Shown here: positions 1-6,923 of the stretch, piece after piece
Numbering within the stretch: the first letter of the stretch is position 1
How the letters are laid out: every line of letters begins with the position of its first letter
Origin: Tissierella_B sp964485455
GTDB lineage: Bacteria; Bacillota; Clostridia; Tissierellales; Tissierellaceae
Reading direction: 5' to 3'
Length of the DNA stretch: 9,920 nucleotides
Assembly (NCBI GenBank): GCA_964485455.1
Contig: CAZAJU010000078.1
Location: forward strand, 1 to 9,920
The notes under the pieces: model-generated
The model's input: the letters and a program-made list of their open reading frames with translations, nothing else
Told to the model about the DNA's origin: nothing
Database searches by the model: none
Made by a program: the position numbers and the translations under genes

Positions 1-45
1 AAAGGTCATACCTCTATTATACTCTCAGGTGGCTAAATTCAAAAT

Positions 46-285
46 TTAATTGACCCCAAGTTCATCTATTTTTTTATCATCAATATAGATGATGATAATT
101 CATATTATAGCCCCAACAATATAACTTAATAATTCATGGTTTGGGAATAAGAATTTATCTAAGATGCCTCGTACATCTCTCCAAATCATAACAATAGCAA
201 TGGCTATTACCAAAGTATGTATATTTGATTTTTTACCTTTTAATTTAAATGTGTTCTTAAACCACATATTAATGCTTTTAATCAT
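46..285 (-). CDS. small two-helix membrane protein (code 25)
   Basis: A 79-residue protein read with UGA as Gly; under the standard code it would stop at residue 61. After a basic start (MIKSINMWFKNTFKLKGKK) comes a hydrophobic stretch at about residues 25-35 (HTLVIAIAIVMIW), then a link with RDVRGILDKFLFPN. A second hydrophobic segment covers about residues 53-68 (LLSYIVGAIIGIIIIYIDD), followed by a charged tail. The single in-frame UGA lies in the second helix, just where a small residue fits. The combination of a W-R-hinge, an FLFPN loop and a final helix ending YIDD resembles a small membrane protein commonly seen in candidate-phylum and archaeal genomes; that resemblance is from memory and its function is unknown. 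It stands alone on the minus strand, and no ribosome-binding site is visible. A later Met at residue 7 is an alternative start. Confidence 0.72.
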
Positions 286-382
286 GTTTTAAGTAAAAAA
301 AATAAAAAAATCTTTATGTATCTAAATACTATATTTTATTTCAAAAAAAGCAAAGATTTGACATCATTCTAGTTATTTTATA

Positions 383-415
383 TTGACAACACTACATCTT
401 GTTGTTTGTTATAAT
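383..415 (+). promoter_or_regulatory. candidate promoter with overlong spacer
   Basis: A perfect -35 hexamer TTGACA (383-388) and a perfect extended -10 TGTTATAAT (407-415) are present, but 21 bases separate the hexamers instead of about 17. The extended -10 alone could suffice. No gene follows directly, so any product would be a short RNA or a transcript running toward the transposase remnant. Confidence 0.3.
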
Positions 416-454
416 TTCTCCGAGTTATGTCTTTTTTTGTATTTTTAAATTATT

Positions 455-476
455 AAAAATAGCGCAATTTATGCGC
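455..476 (-). terminator. intrinsic terminator, leftward
   Basis: Read on the minus strand, a GCGCA/TGCGC stem with a five-base loop (476-462) is followed by TATTTTT. This is one of the few GC-rich spots in the spacer. It faces left, so it would end a minus-strand transcript, but no minus-strand gene is visible just to its right. Confidence 0.5.
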
Positions 477-612
477 CACTGTTTTATATCTCACCAACCA
501 TATTTCATCTATTAACACTTAGATTACTTACTTTCTAACTAATTCAAAATAGCAATGTAATAAAGTAAAGTTTAAATAACAAATTCTATTATAATTGATA
601 CTTTTACGAAAC

Positions 613-638
613 AAAAAATCGGTAACCTAGGTTACCGA
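613..638 (-). terminator. intrinsic terminator from a 20-bp palindrome
   Basis: Positions 619-638 form a perfect 20-bp palindrome centred on CCTAGG. On the minus strand it is followed immediately by six T, a standard intrinsic terminator layout. On the plus strand there is no T-run. A 9-bp inverted repeat (603-611 with 672-680) and a GACATC/GATGTC hairpin (650-665) surround it. No gene that it would serve is visible on the minus strand. Confidence 0.55.
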
Positions 639-872
639 CTCTATTTCAAGACATCTTGCGATGTCGTAAATTTTCGTAAATCATTAGCTCACGAGGGCAC
701 ATTTATCAAACTCTTTGACTCGCTTTATTCTGAGTTGAAGCAAAAAGAGGATATTATCAACTCTTTTGTGGCTCAGATCAGATATGATCTCAAATTTGAT
801 GGAAGGCTAAAAGAGAGGTTTATGATAGGGAATGACCACCTAGTGGATAGTAAAACTATAGGGATAACATAG
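639..872 (+). pseudogene. transposase remnant (IS5-like, tentative)
   Basis: An open frame of about 77 codons without a usable upstream start ends at TAG (870-872). The readable text includes FKTSCDVVNFRKSLAHEG, then KLFDSLYSELKQK, and near the end DHLVDSKTIG. The NFRKSL-x-EG motif, a helix with FDSL, and a late LVDS resemble the N-terminal half of IS4/IS5-type DDE transposases, where an aspartate in an LVD[AS] motif starts the catalytic core. Everything after that point is missing, so this would be an inactive piece. It contains no UGA, unlike its neighbours. The frame stays open upstream through the palindrome at 619-638, but that part looks like a terminator, so I begin the remnant after it. 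The family call rests on motif memory only; it could be an unrelated decayed gene. Confidence 0.4.
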
Positions 873-960
873 GATAGACACTATCATAATAGCTACTGAT
901 CATAGATATATAGGAGAGATATCAGACCATCAGGGAGTCTTTTTATAAAAAAATAAACAC

Positions 961-1000
961 TATCCAATTCTGTTGCTTTTATATATAAATTGGATATAAA
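961..1000 (+). promoter_or_regulatory. ietAS promoter overlapping an inverted-repeat operator
   Basis: A -35 TTGCTT (973-978) and a -10 TATAAA (995-1000) lie 16 bases apart, placing the start of transcription near 1007, about 30 bases before the ATPase gene. A perfect 9-bp inverted repeat, TATCCAATT (961-969) with AATTGGATA (988-996), brackets the -35 and reaches into the -10. This is where a dimeric repressor would sit, but no candidate repressor gene is adjacent. The repeat could instead fold as a hairpin if transcribed from upstream. Confidence 0.45.
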
Positions 1001-1036
1001 AAACTGTAAATCTCTTTAATTAGCTAATTATAAGTT

Positions 1037-2134
1037 ATGGTGAGTATAAAAAAGCTATCCGAAATAGTAAAAGCATATAAAAAAGGTGATTTTGCACTGG
1101 CCGATAATATAATGCAGGAATTGATAAATAAGTATGAAGATTGAAATAACCCCAATGTCGCTAGAATCCTAAGAAGTTTATATGCGAATCCCAATTCTTC
1201 AGATAAGAATAAGTCATTAATGCCCGCATCTATAAGTAGACATGAAAATAATCCTTTGTTTGAGCTTAGAGAATCCAAAATAAAATTATCGGATGTAATT
1301 CTTTCTCAAAGGAATCTATCAATCATAGAAGAAATAATTAATAATTATAAAAATAGAAATTTATTTCTTTCTCATAAAATCAAGTCCGATACCAAAGTTC
1401 TTTTCCATTGAGATCCATGAACATGAAAGACTATATCTGCATATGCTCTCGCTGGAGAACTTTGATTGCCAGTTATGCATGTTCGGTTAGATCAATTGAT
1501 ATCATCATATTTGTGAGAAACCTGAAAAAACATTAGAAAGATATTTGATGATGCGAAAAAGAATAGATGTATTTTATTTTTAGATGAATTTGATTCCATC
1601 TGAAAGCAAAGAGATGATTCTACTGAACTTTGAGAATTAAAAAGGGTTGTTACTGTCTTGCTCCAAAACATTGATACATTGAATTCTGAAACAATACTAA
1701 TCGCAGCTACCAACCATTATCATATATTAGATAAAGCAGTAACTAGAAGATTTGATTATTTGTTAGATCTATCAGATATTGATACTCAATGAAGAGAAAA
1801 GTTATTCCAGTTATTCTTGAAGGAATATCCAATTTCCAAAAAGCATCTTTCCGAATTCTCTGAACTATCAAGAGGACTTTCGTGATCAATGATAGAATCC
1901 ATAACTCACAAGTCGCTAAAGAAATGGTTATTAAGTAAAAAAGATATAGTAATATTACCTAAATTAATTATTAATGAAATCTGTTTGGAACAGATTAAAG
2001 TACATAAATGAAATAATGTTATTTTGAAACCATACGTATCAAAACTAAAGGCATCTTCGAATTACACTTATAAAGAATTAGAAGCGTTAACAAGTATTTC
2101 TGATTCTACTTTACATTCTCGAAATAAGATTTAA
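1037..2134 (+). CDS. ietA: AAA+ ATPase of an IetAS-type module
   Basis: A 365-residue protein, continuous only with UGA as Gly; about 12 of its 15 glycines are UGA. A helical N-terminal region of about 115 residues precedes one AAA core. Walker A is GDPGTGKT at residues 125-132, with all three glycines written TGA. Walker B is CILFLDEFDS with D183 and E184; sensor 1 is LIAATN with N226; the arginine finger is in AVTRRFD (R237/R238). A small helical lid and a C-terminal tail follow. The GELGLPV...SSYLGET segment after Walker A is typical of AAA ATPases that remodel proteins. The subtilase gene starts 16 bases downstream, so both are probably one transcript. In known IetAS pairs the ATPase partners the protease, and loss of balance is toxic; its precise action here is inferred. 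ATG 1037 is the first possible start, because an in-frame TAA lies two codons before it (1031-1033). Confidence 0.9.
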
Positions 2135-2150
2135 TTTATAATTTGTAATC

Positions 2151-4442
2151 ATGGATGTAACATTCCCGATATTTAAAATACCAGCTCAAAACAAAGAATC
2201 TCATAAGAAATGAGGTTGAGGATGAGCTCAATATTATTGAGATGAGCGTAATTTTGAAGAGCATAAGTTAAATAGGAAAAATGAGCTAAGTACAATGATT
2301 AACTATGTAAATTCAAATCAAGAGAATATAATCCCCAACCTAATAGATAAAGTGTTTTTTGAAGTAAAGATTCATCCTAAAGCACTTTCTAAATCTGCAC
2401 AACCCAAAGATATGTTCGATGACTATAATATTGATGTTTATGCGCATAGAAAAGATGGTAAGTTTTCTGCTTCAGCAAAAATATCTGATTTAAATAAGTG
2501 GAAAGAATGAATTGATGGAATTAATACCAAAAACAATAAAAATCTATTGTCTGCAATTATAGAAATTAGCCCAATGTATAAGGAAGAAATCATTACAGAA
2601 GAGATTATGTTATGAGACACTGTTTTCGCATATTTCCAAAACTCATTAAGCGATATTGAATGTTCGCTTATTACAGAGGCACTTAATCAAAAGTATGATT
2701 CTAACCTAGAATATTTTATTTCAAATAGTAGTTCTAAAATATTATATTGAGAGATATCTTCTGCTGATTTATTAGAGGAGATTTCTAAACCAATGAAAAA
2801 CGTTGTTAATAAAATAGAGAAAGAAATCTCAATAAAATTATCTGACTCAGAAGAAATAACTTATAATTTTGATGATATGAAAATTACAGCATGAGAACTT
2901 GATGCAAAAGTTGCGCTTTTTGATTCATGAATTGAAAAACATAGTTTAATCAATTGATTGATATTATGAGTGAAAGAAGGTTATGTAGAAGAGTGCTATA
3001 TGAATAGATTCCATTGAACAATGGTTTGAAGCCGTATTATGTTTGGAAACAATATTTTAGAACAGATATCTGAAAATAATGAACTGGTTGTACATGCTAA
3101 TGTTTATGATATACAAATAATAGCCGATTCAGATAATCCATCGGCACCTACATTGTCTCCAAGAAAATTTATTGAGATCTTAACAGAAACAATTCCAGAG
3201 CTTCCTGAAGATATAAAAATAATAAATTTATCATTAAATTATGAGATACCAATAAGCATCGACGGGACAAAAGACTATCTCACTAGAGAAATAGACGCTT
3301 TGGCTGAAAAATACAAAGTATTGTTTGTAATATCATCGTGAAATTATGTTGCGGACCTTAATATACTTAATCAATATCCTGAACATTTTGAACTACATGA
3401 TGTAAAAATAGCTACCCCATGAGATACGATTAACACTTTAACCGTATGATCCATCGCTGATCAAGAATCGACTAATTCAATAGCAAAAATTAATGAACCC
3501 TCCCCATTTAGTAGGGTTGGCATTGAATGAATCGCTAAACCAGATGTATGTCATTATTGAGGGAATATTGATAAATTCTGAAGACACTGAAGTATATGAG
3601 TGACGGGCCTATGAAAGGCAAAAGATAAAATAGTGGAGCACGTATGAACAAGTTTTTCTACTCCAATTGTTAGTCAAATTGCCGCAGAAATATATAGTTT
3701 TTTGCAAAAAACCGTGATATGAGAAGACTGAGTCCCAGTTGAATTAGTTAAAGCTATGCTAATACATTCGGCCAATTACGAGTTGCCAGATAATAGCCTA
3801 ATCCCAGAAGATAAAAAACATTTATACACTGGCTATTGAATCCCCGATTTTAACAAAGCCGTCAATTGTTTTACAAATTCTGCTACCTATACTTATATCG
3901 ATTCATTCTGACTAGAAGACACCGTTAAAGTAAAAAAAAAGATCAATAGTAGACGAGAACGGATCGATGATATAAGGCCTGTAGATAAACAGAGGATAAG
4001 TTTTACTGTCCCAAGAGAATTAGAATGAAGAAAAATAAGAATAAGATGTACTCTTGTATATATATCACCAGTTAGCCCAGACTCAGATATAGAATATGCC
4101 CTTTCCAATATTTCACTTAATATGCATTATTTTAACTCGAACAATCGCTTTTTATGATGAGAATTAGTCTGATGAAAAATGGATTTTAGAGAAGATCGGT
4201 GAACAGTAAAGTGTTTTGAAAAGAATTATGTAGCGTTTAAATCATGAGAACGACAAATACGATTAGATCATAATCTAAGGGGCTCTTTGACAAAAGGAGA
4301 ATTTATTCAAAACTACGCATTAGTTATATCAATTGAAGATATTTGAGATTGAGAAAAAGTAAATTTACACGACATAATTTCAACTCAGTATCCTCAATAC
4401 GTTCAAATAAAGACCAGAGTGCAACAACAGATAGTCGGATAG
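2151..4442 (+). CDS. ietS: subtilisin-like serine protease of an IetAS-type module
   Basis: A 763-residue S8-family peptidase, continuous only with UGA as Gly (about 36 of 50 glycines are UGA). The catalytic triad is intact: D258 in VALFDSG, H288 in HGTMVGS, and S501 in GTSFSTP, with oxyanion N398 in SSGN. The glycine next to each of these residues is encoded by TGA. A glycine run at residues 21-25, just after a short KIPAQN lead, is a feature I associate with the N-terminus of subtilases paired with AAA ATPases. Residues 40-250 form an N-terminal domain, and about 220 residues after the active serine make a beta-rich C-terminal domain. There is no signal peptide, so it likely works in the cytoplasm. 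The pair matches IetAS, described as an incompatibility/toxin-antitoxin module and later as an anti-phage system. What triggers proteolysis and what is cut are not shown by the sequence. Confidence 0.9.
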
Positions 4443-4463
4443 ACCCAATAAATTTATAATTAT

Positions 4464-4509
4464 TTTTACTAAAATGAAATACTAGGGATATAGTTTAAGT
4501 AAAATCCCT
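4464..4509 (+). other. interleaved inverted repeats after ietS
   Basis: TTTTACT (4464-4470) pairs with AGTAAAA (4498-4504), and AGGGAT (4484-4489) pairs with ATCCCT (4504-4509). The two stems interleave, which is the layout of an H-type pseudoknot in RNA. It begins 21 bases after the ietS stop, so it could protect or end the ietAS mRNA. No T-run follows, so it is not a standard terminator. The stems are short and chance cannot be excluded. Confidence 0.3.
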
Positions 4510-4623
4510 GAACGAATATCATAAACAGTGTCCCTGAAACTTGGGCCGTAAGATAGATATATCCTATAACCACCATAAGAGAACAAGGGATTGTACATAT
4601 ACCATATTATATATAGATTTTAT

Positions 4624-4791
4624 ATAAAGACCATAAGTTTCCACCCACTATAAAAGACAATATGACATTTAAGTAGTGAACATATTATACATGTATTTTA
4701 CATAAAGACCATAAGTTTCCACCCACTATAAAAGACAATATGACATTTAAGTAGTGAACATATTATACATGTATTTTACATAAAGACCATA
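4624..4791. repeat. 78-bp tandem direct repeat, about 2.2 copies
   Basis: Two identical 78-bp units (4624-4701 and 4702-4779) are followed by the first 12 bases of a third (4780-4791). To the left, 4598-4623 is a diverged copy of the end of the unit, and a weak echo of the same end appears near 4846-4880. Each unit contains CACTA/TAGTG arms and the palindrome ATACATGTAT. No variable spacers occur, so it is not a CRISPR array. It could be an iteron-like protein-binding array or a recent slippage duplication. Confidence 0.85.
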
Positions 4792-5016
4792 GATTTCACA
4801 CACACAGAGGGTTATAAAAAGAAAACTAACGTAACTTTCAGATGGTAGATAGATTACATACATTTTTCACATAAAAACTATCAGAGTGGACACAAAGAAG
4901 AAAGATATACGGTATGTTATGATTTACTCATATAGCACATATGTGCATATGTTATTGTTGTTTACAAAACGAAGAGAACTACATTTACTCAATTATCTGG
5001 CGTCTTTGTGCATATA

Positions 5017-5053
5017 GGGGTAGGGGGTCAAAAGTTGGGATATATGTATGGGG
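5017..5053 (+). other. G-rich tract with four G-runs
   Basis: Runs of 4, 5, 3 and 4 G (5017-5020, 5023-5027, 5037-5039, 5050-5053) are separated by 2, 9 and 10 bases. This meets the loose pattern for a G-quadruplex and stands out in AT-rich DNA. It ends ten bases before an intrinsic terminator, so it would lie near the 3' end of any rightward RNA. Confidence 0.45.
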
Positions 5054-5062
5054 AGTATATTT

Positions 5063-5089
5063 AGATATGTGTGTACATATCTTTTTTTT
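5063..5089 (+). terminator. intrinsic terminator of an unknown transcript
   Basis: AGATATGT (5063-5070), a GTGT loop and ACATATCT (5075-5082) form a perfect 8-bp stem running into eight T (5082-5089). The stem is AU-rich but the layout is standard. The nearest rightward protein gene ends more than 600 bases upstream, so it may end a long ietAS 3' tail or a separate non-coding RNA. Confidence 0.6.
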
Positions 5090-5155
5090 GATTTTGAGAA
5101 TCAGAGGGATATAGCTTTTTATTTGTGTTTGAAAATAGCAGGCAAATACTTATTT

Positions 5156-5184
5156 TTGACTTGCCAAACGATAGTGTATATGAT
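5156..5184 (+). promoter_or_regulatory. strong sigma-70-type promoter with an inverted-repeat arm in its spacer
   Basis: TTGACT (5156-5161) and TATGAT (5179-5184) stand 17 bases apart, each one mismatch from consensus; transcription would start near 5191. The spacer (5162-5178) is almost entirely one arm of an inverted repeat whose partner is at 5270-5287. A protein binding both arms could loop the DNA and shut the promoter. Confidence 0.6.
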
Positions 5185-5190
5185 CTTATA

Positions 5191-5310
5191 GTCATATTTT
5201 TGTGTGTTTATCAACAGTAGAAAAAGACGGCTTACCTTTAGCTTTGTCTTTCAACACTGTTGGGAACACTGCACTATCGTTTGGCGACGTAGGTGGTAAG
5301 TCGTCTTTTT
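5191..5310 (+). ncRNA. predicted structured RNA or 5' leader
   Basis: From the promoter start near 5191 to TTTTT at 5306-5310 the transcript would be about 120 bases. Its main helix is 16 bp: 5221-5236 (AAAAAGACGGCTTACC) pairs with 5295-5310, with a single G-U pair. Inside and beside it are a competing pair, CAACAGT (5212-5218) with ACTGTTG (5256-5262), and a segment, 5270-5287, complementary to the promoter spacer upstream. The U-tract end makes termination at 5310 plausible, giving a free small RNA. Read-through would make it the leader of the gene at 5329. I do not recognise a known RNA family: no tmRNA, SRP RNA, RNase P or 6S hallmarks were seen. Confidence 0.45.
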
Positions 5311-5328
5311 ATTGTTAACAATATTTTT

Positions 5329-6135
5329 ATGAAAAAATTTTGACGATCTAAGGTAAAATATTATTTTTTTATGAAAAAATTTGGGCGATCAAACAAAATA
5401 AAACATTATTTTTTCCTATTTGCTACGTTATTACTCGTGATTTGGTGAGCCTTGTCCATCATCTCAATGGTCGCAGAAGGCAAAGAACAAAAAAGGCTAG
5501 CTTTAGAAGAAGCAAACACGCCGATACCATCTATCTTTGTAATAGATAAAGATATAAATATGGGACAAGATAGTTGATATAACCTTATACTAGAAGTTAA
5601 TGATGCAACAATGGTATATTTAGATGATATCCTATTATCGGGGTCATGAAATACATATACGAAGTTTATTTCTTTAGGTGATTTAGCTAATTATACAGTC
5701 AAGACATTCACTGTTCTAGCTCGTAACAAATATAAATCAGCTAAAGAATCTATTAGAATAACTAGAGACAGAACAGCGGAGGAAATAAGAATTGAGAATG
5801 AAAAAAAAGCAGAAATAGCAAAAGAAAATGCAAGAATAGCAAAGGAAACAATGGCTAAAGAGAGGGAACTTAAGGCCAAACAAGCTAAATGCGATAAATT
5901 ACAAAAAAAATGGGATAATAGTATGTATGGTTATATATTTGAAATACAAAATAGACTAGCAAGGGATGGTTTTTATGAGATAGAATCTTGAATGGATAAG
6001 GCTCCTGATGGGTCTAATCAGCCATATTATAGATACGAAAAAGAATTCGACTGATGTAATGTTTCGGTATTCCTACAATATGGATATTGAGGCATGCATT
6101 GGTCTAGTGTAACCGCAAAATTATTGTCATATTAA
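5329..6135 (+). CDS. membrane-anchored protein with coiled coil (unrecognised)
   Basis: A 268-residue protein with seven UGA glycines. A short basic start is followed by one membrane helix at about residues 27-48, leaving the rest probably outside the membrane. Residues 65-146 look beta-rich (VIDKDINMGQDSGYNLILEV...YTVKTFTVLARN...ESIRITRD) and resemble small Ig-like surface domains. Residues 147-195 are a charged coiled coil rich in A, K and E with spaced RIENE and IAKE segments. A C-terminal domain with Y, W and two Cys (188, 243) follows. The N-terminus is a tandem duplication: residues 1-14 and 15-29 both begin MKKFGRS and end in FF. The second ATG (5371) is thus a valid alternative start. 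Function unknown; a surface or envelope role is inferred. It lies just after a predicted RNA leader. Confidence 0.75.
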
Positions 6136-6273
6136 ATATTGGTTAAAATCTGCCACAATGTAAAAAGCATGTTAATTCTCTTTAATTGCTCCAATTTTTC
6201 TGTATCTTATATCGGAACATATTGATTGGTGTTCTTGGTGAGTAATATTTTTATTGCGATAAACCCCCTAATT

Positions 6274-6819
6274 ATGGTAGAAATAGAAAATGTTACTGAT
6301 ACTACTAAATCATGGGAATATAGCATGAGCTATGATAAACAAATGGAGCAACAAAGAAAGGATATCAAGGAATTTAAAGATCGAGAAAGAACTGTAGAAG
6401 ATAAATTTATTGCTAATTATTATCAAAGGAACCCAAAGGAAGGATGGTCATTTTGAGATATGGATAAGGACATCCTAATCAAGATACTTCAAAATGATAT
6501 CAGGCTATTCTTACAAAAGGTATGAAATAATTTCAGTTGAGACATAACTATCTCTTATAAATCGGGGGTCCCAAACTTCATGAAAGCCACTTTCGAAGCT
6601 ATAAATAAAGAGAGTAATTGAAATGCCACATATCAAGATTTTCTTACTTTTGTTTCTGATTATGGAATTATAACTCACAAAAGATATGGAAAAGAAAAAA
6701 AGCTATATTGAGAAAAATTATATAGATACTCTGATAAAGACTGGGATGTGGATGTTAAAGGAAGCCCTATTGGATGACTGTGAAAAACCATCAAGAAAAA
6801 GGATTTGAAAAAACACTAG
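6274..6819 (+). CDS. hypothetical protein, 181 aa
   Basis: Not recognised. Continuous only with UGA as Gly (about half of its glycines). An acidic/basic helical region (about residues 20-45) precedes a likely globular part (55-155) with SFGDMDKDILIKILQND, then an FMKATFEAINKES...YQDFLTFVSDYGIITHKRYG segment that could be a winged helix or similar. The tail is basic (KKKDLKKH). The start is uncertain: ATG 6274 is used, but the frame stays open back to the TAA ending the previous gene, with ATG at 6169 in frame. That longer form would add a hydrophobic segment (GLVFLVSNIFIAINPLI). The TAG stop is inside a hairpin (6816-6834). The gene lies between a surface-type protein and small recombinase-side genes, which gives no clear role. 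Confidence 0.65.
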
Positions 6820-6899
6820 AGATAGATACTCTAGACATAGTCCATAAAGAACTATGGAGCCTCCGATGTTACCGCTAGATGTTTACGCAATAACGTAAA
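6816..6899 (+). other. cluster of three perfect hairpins
   Basis: Three 6-bp stems lie in 84 bases: CTAGAG/CTCTAG (6816-6821, 6829-6834), TCCATA/TATGGA (6841-6846, 6853-6858) and TTTACG/CGTAAA (6882-6887, 6894-6899), with loops of 7, 6 and 6 bases. The first overlaps the stop of the preceding gene; the last ends 24 bases before the next. None is followed by a T-run, so they are not terminators. They may be a leader structure, mRNA processing sites or recombinase sites. Confidence 0.4.
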
Positions 6900-6923
6900 G
6901 TCTTAGGATAACTACTGGATTAT

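Larger units (their letters stand above)
286..600. other. AT-rich spacer with no convincing gene
   Basis: No protein frame of useful length is seen on either strand, even with UGA read as Gly. The stretch holds a leftward intrinsic terminator (455-476) and a possible rightward promoter (383-415). It presumably also contains the promoter of the minus-strand membrane protein, which could not be placed with confidence. The rest is A/T runs. Confidence 0.5.
4443..5155. other. long non-coding stretch rich in repeats
   Basis: About 700 bases with no convincing protein gene in code 25 on either strand. In order it holds an interleaved inverted-repeat pair just after ietS, a 78-bp tandem repeat, a 12-bp palindrome (GCACATATGTGC, 4935-4946) flanked by CATAT/ATATG, a G-rich tract and an intrinsic terminator. 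No promoter could be placed with confidence for whatever ends at that terminator. Confidence 0.6.

Noticed and set aside
1142..4442. Many in-frame TGA codons, which could be read as a string of decayed pseudogenes
   Set aside because: TGA always falls where the families have glycine, catalytic residues are intact and frames stay open for hundreds of codons; recoding explains all of it.
4482..4598. Minus-strand frame of 38 residues containing SYGGYRIYLSYGP
   Set aside because: It looks faintly protein-like and stays open further upstream without a start, but it overlaps the interleaved repeats and runs into the tandem array; no family is recognised.
4624..4791. CRISPR array
   Set aside because: The units are identical end to end with no variable spacers, are too long, and no cas gene is nearby.
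5191..5310. tmRNA, SRP RNA, 6S or RNase P RNA
   Set aside because: No tRNA-like end, no SRP tetraloop region, no RNase P conserved cores and no 6S-type long imperfect duplex were found.
1..5328. Left attachment site matching the tRNA-Gly 3' end
   Set aside because: No copy of the tRNA-Gly 3' sequence was found by eye in this part of the window; the far boundary is probably outside, or the repeat is too short to see.
6760..6790. P-loop-like GGLGKT near the end of the 181-residue protein
   Set aside because: It sits 12 residues from the C-terminus with no strand before it and no Walker B after it, so it cannot form an NTPase fold.
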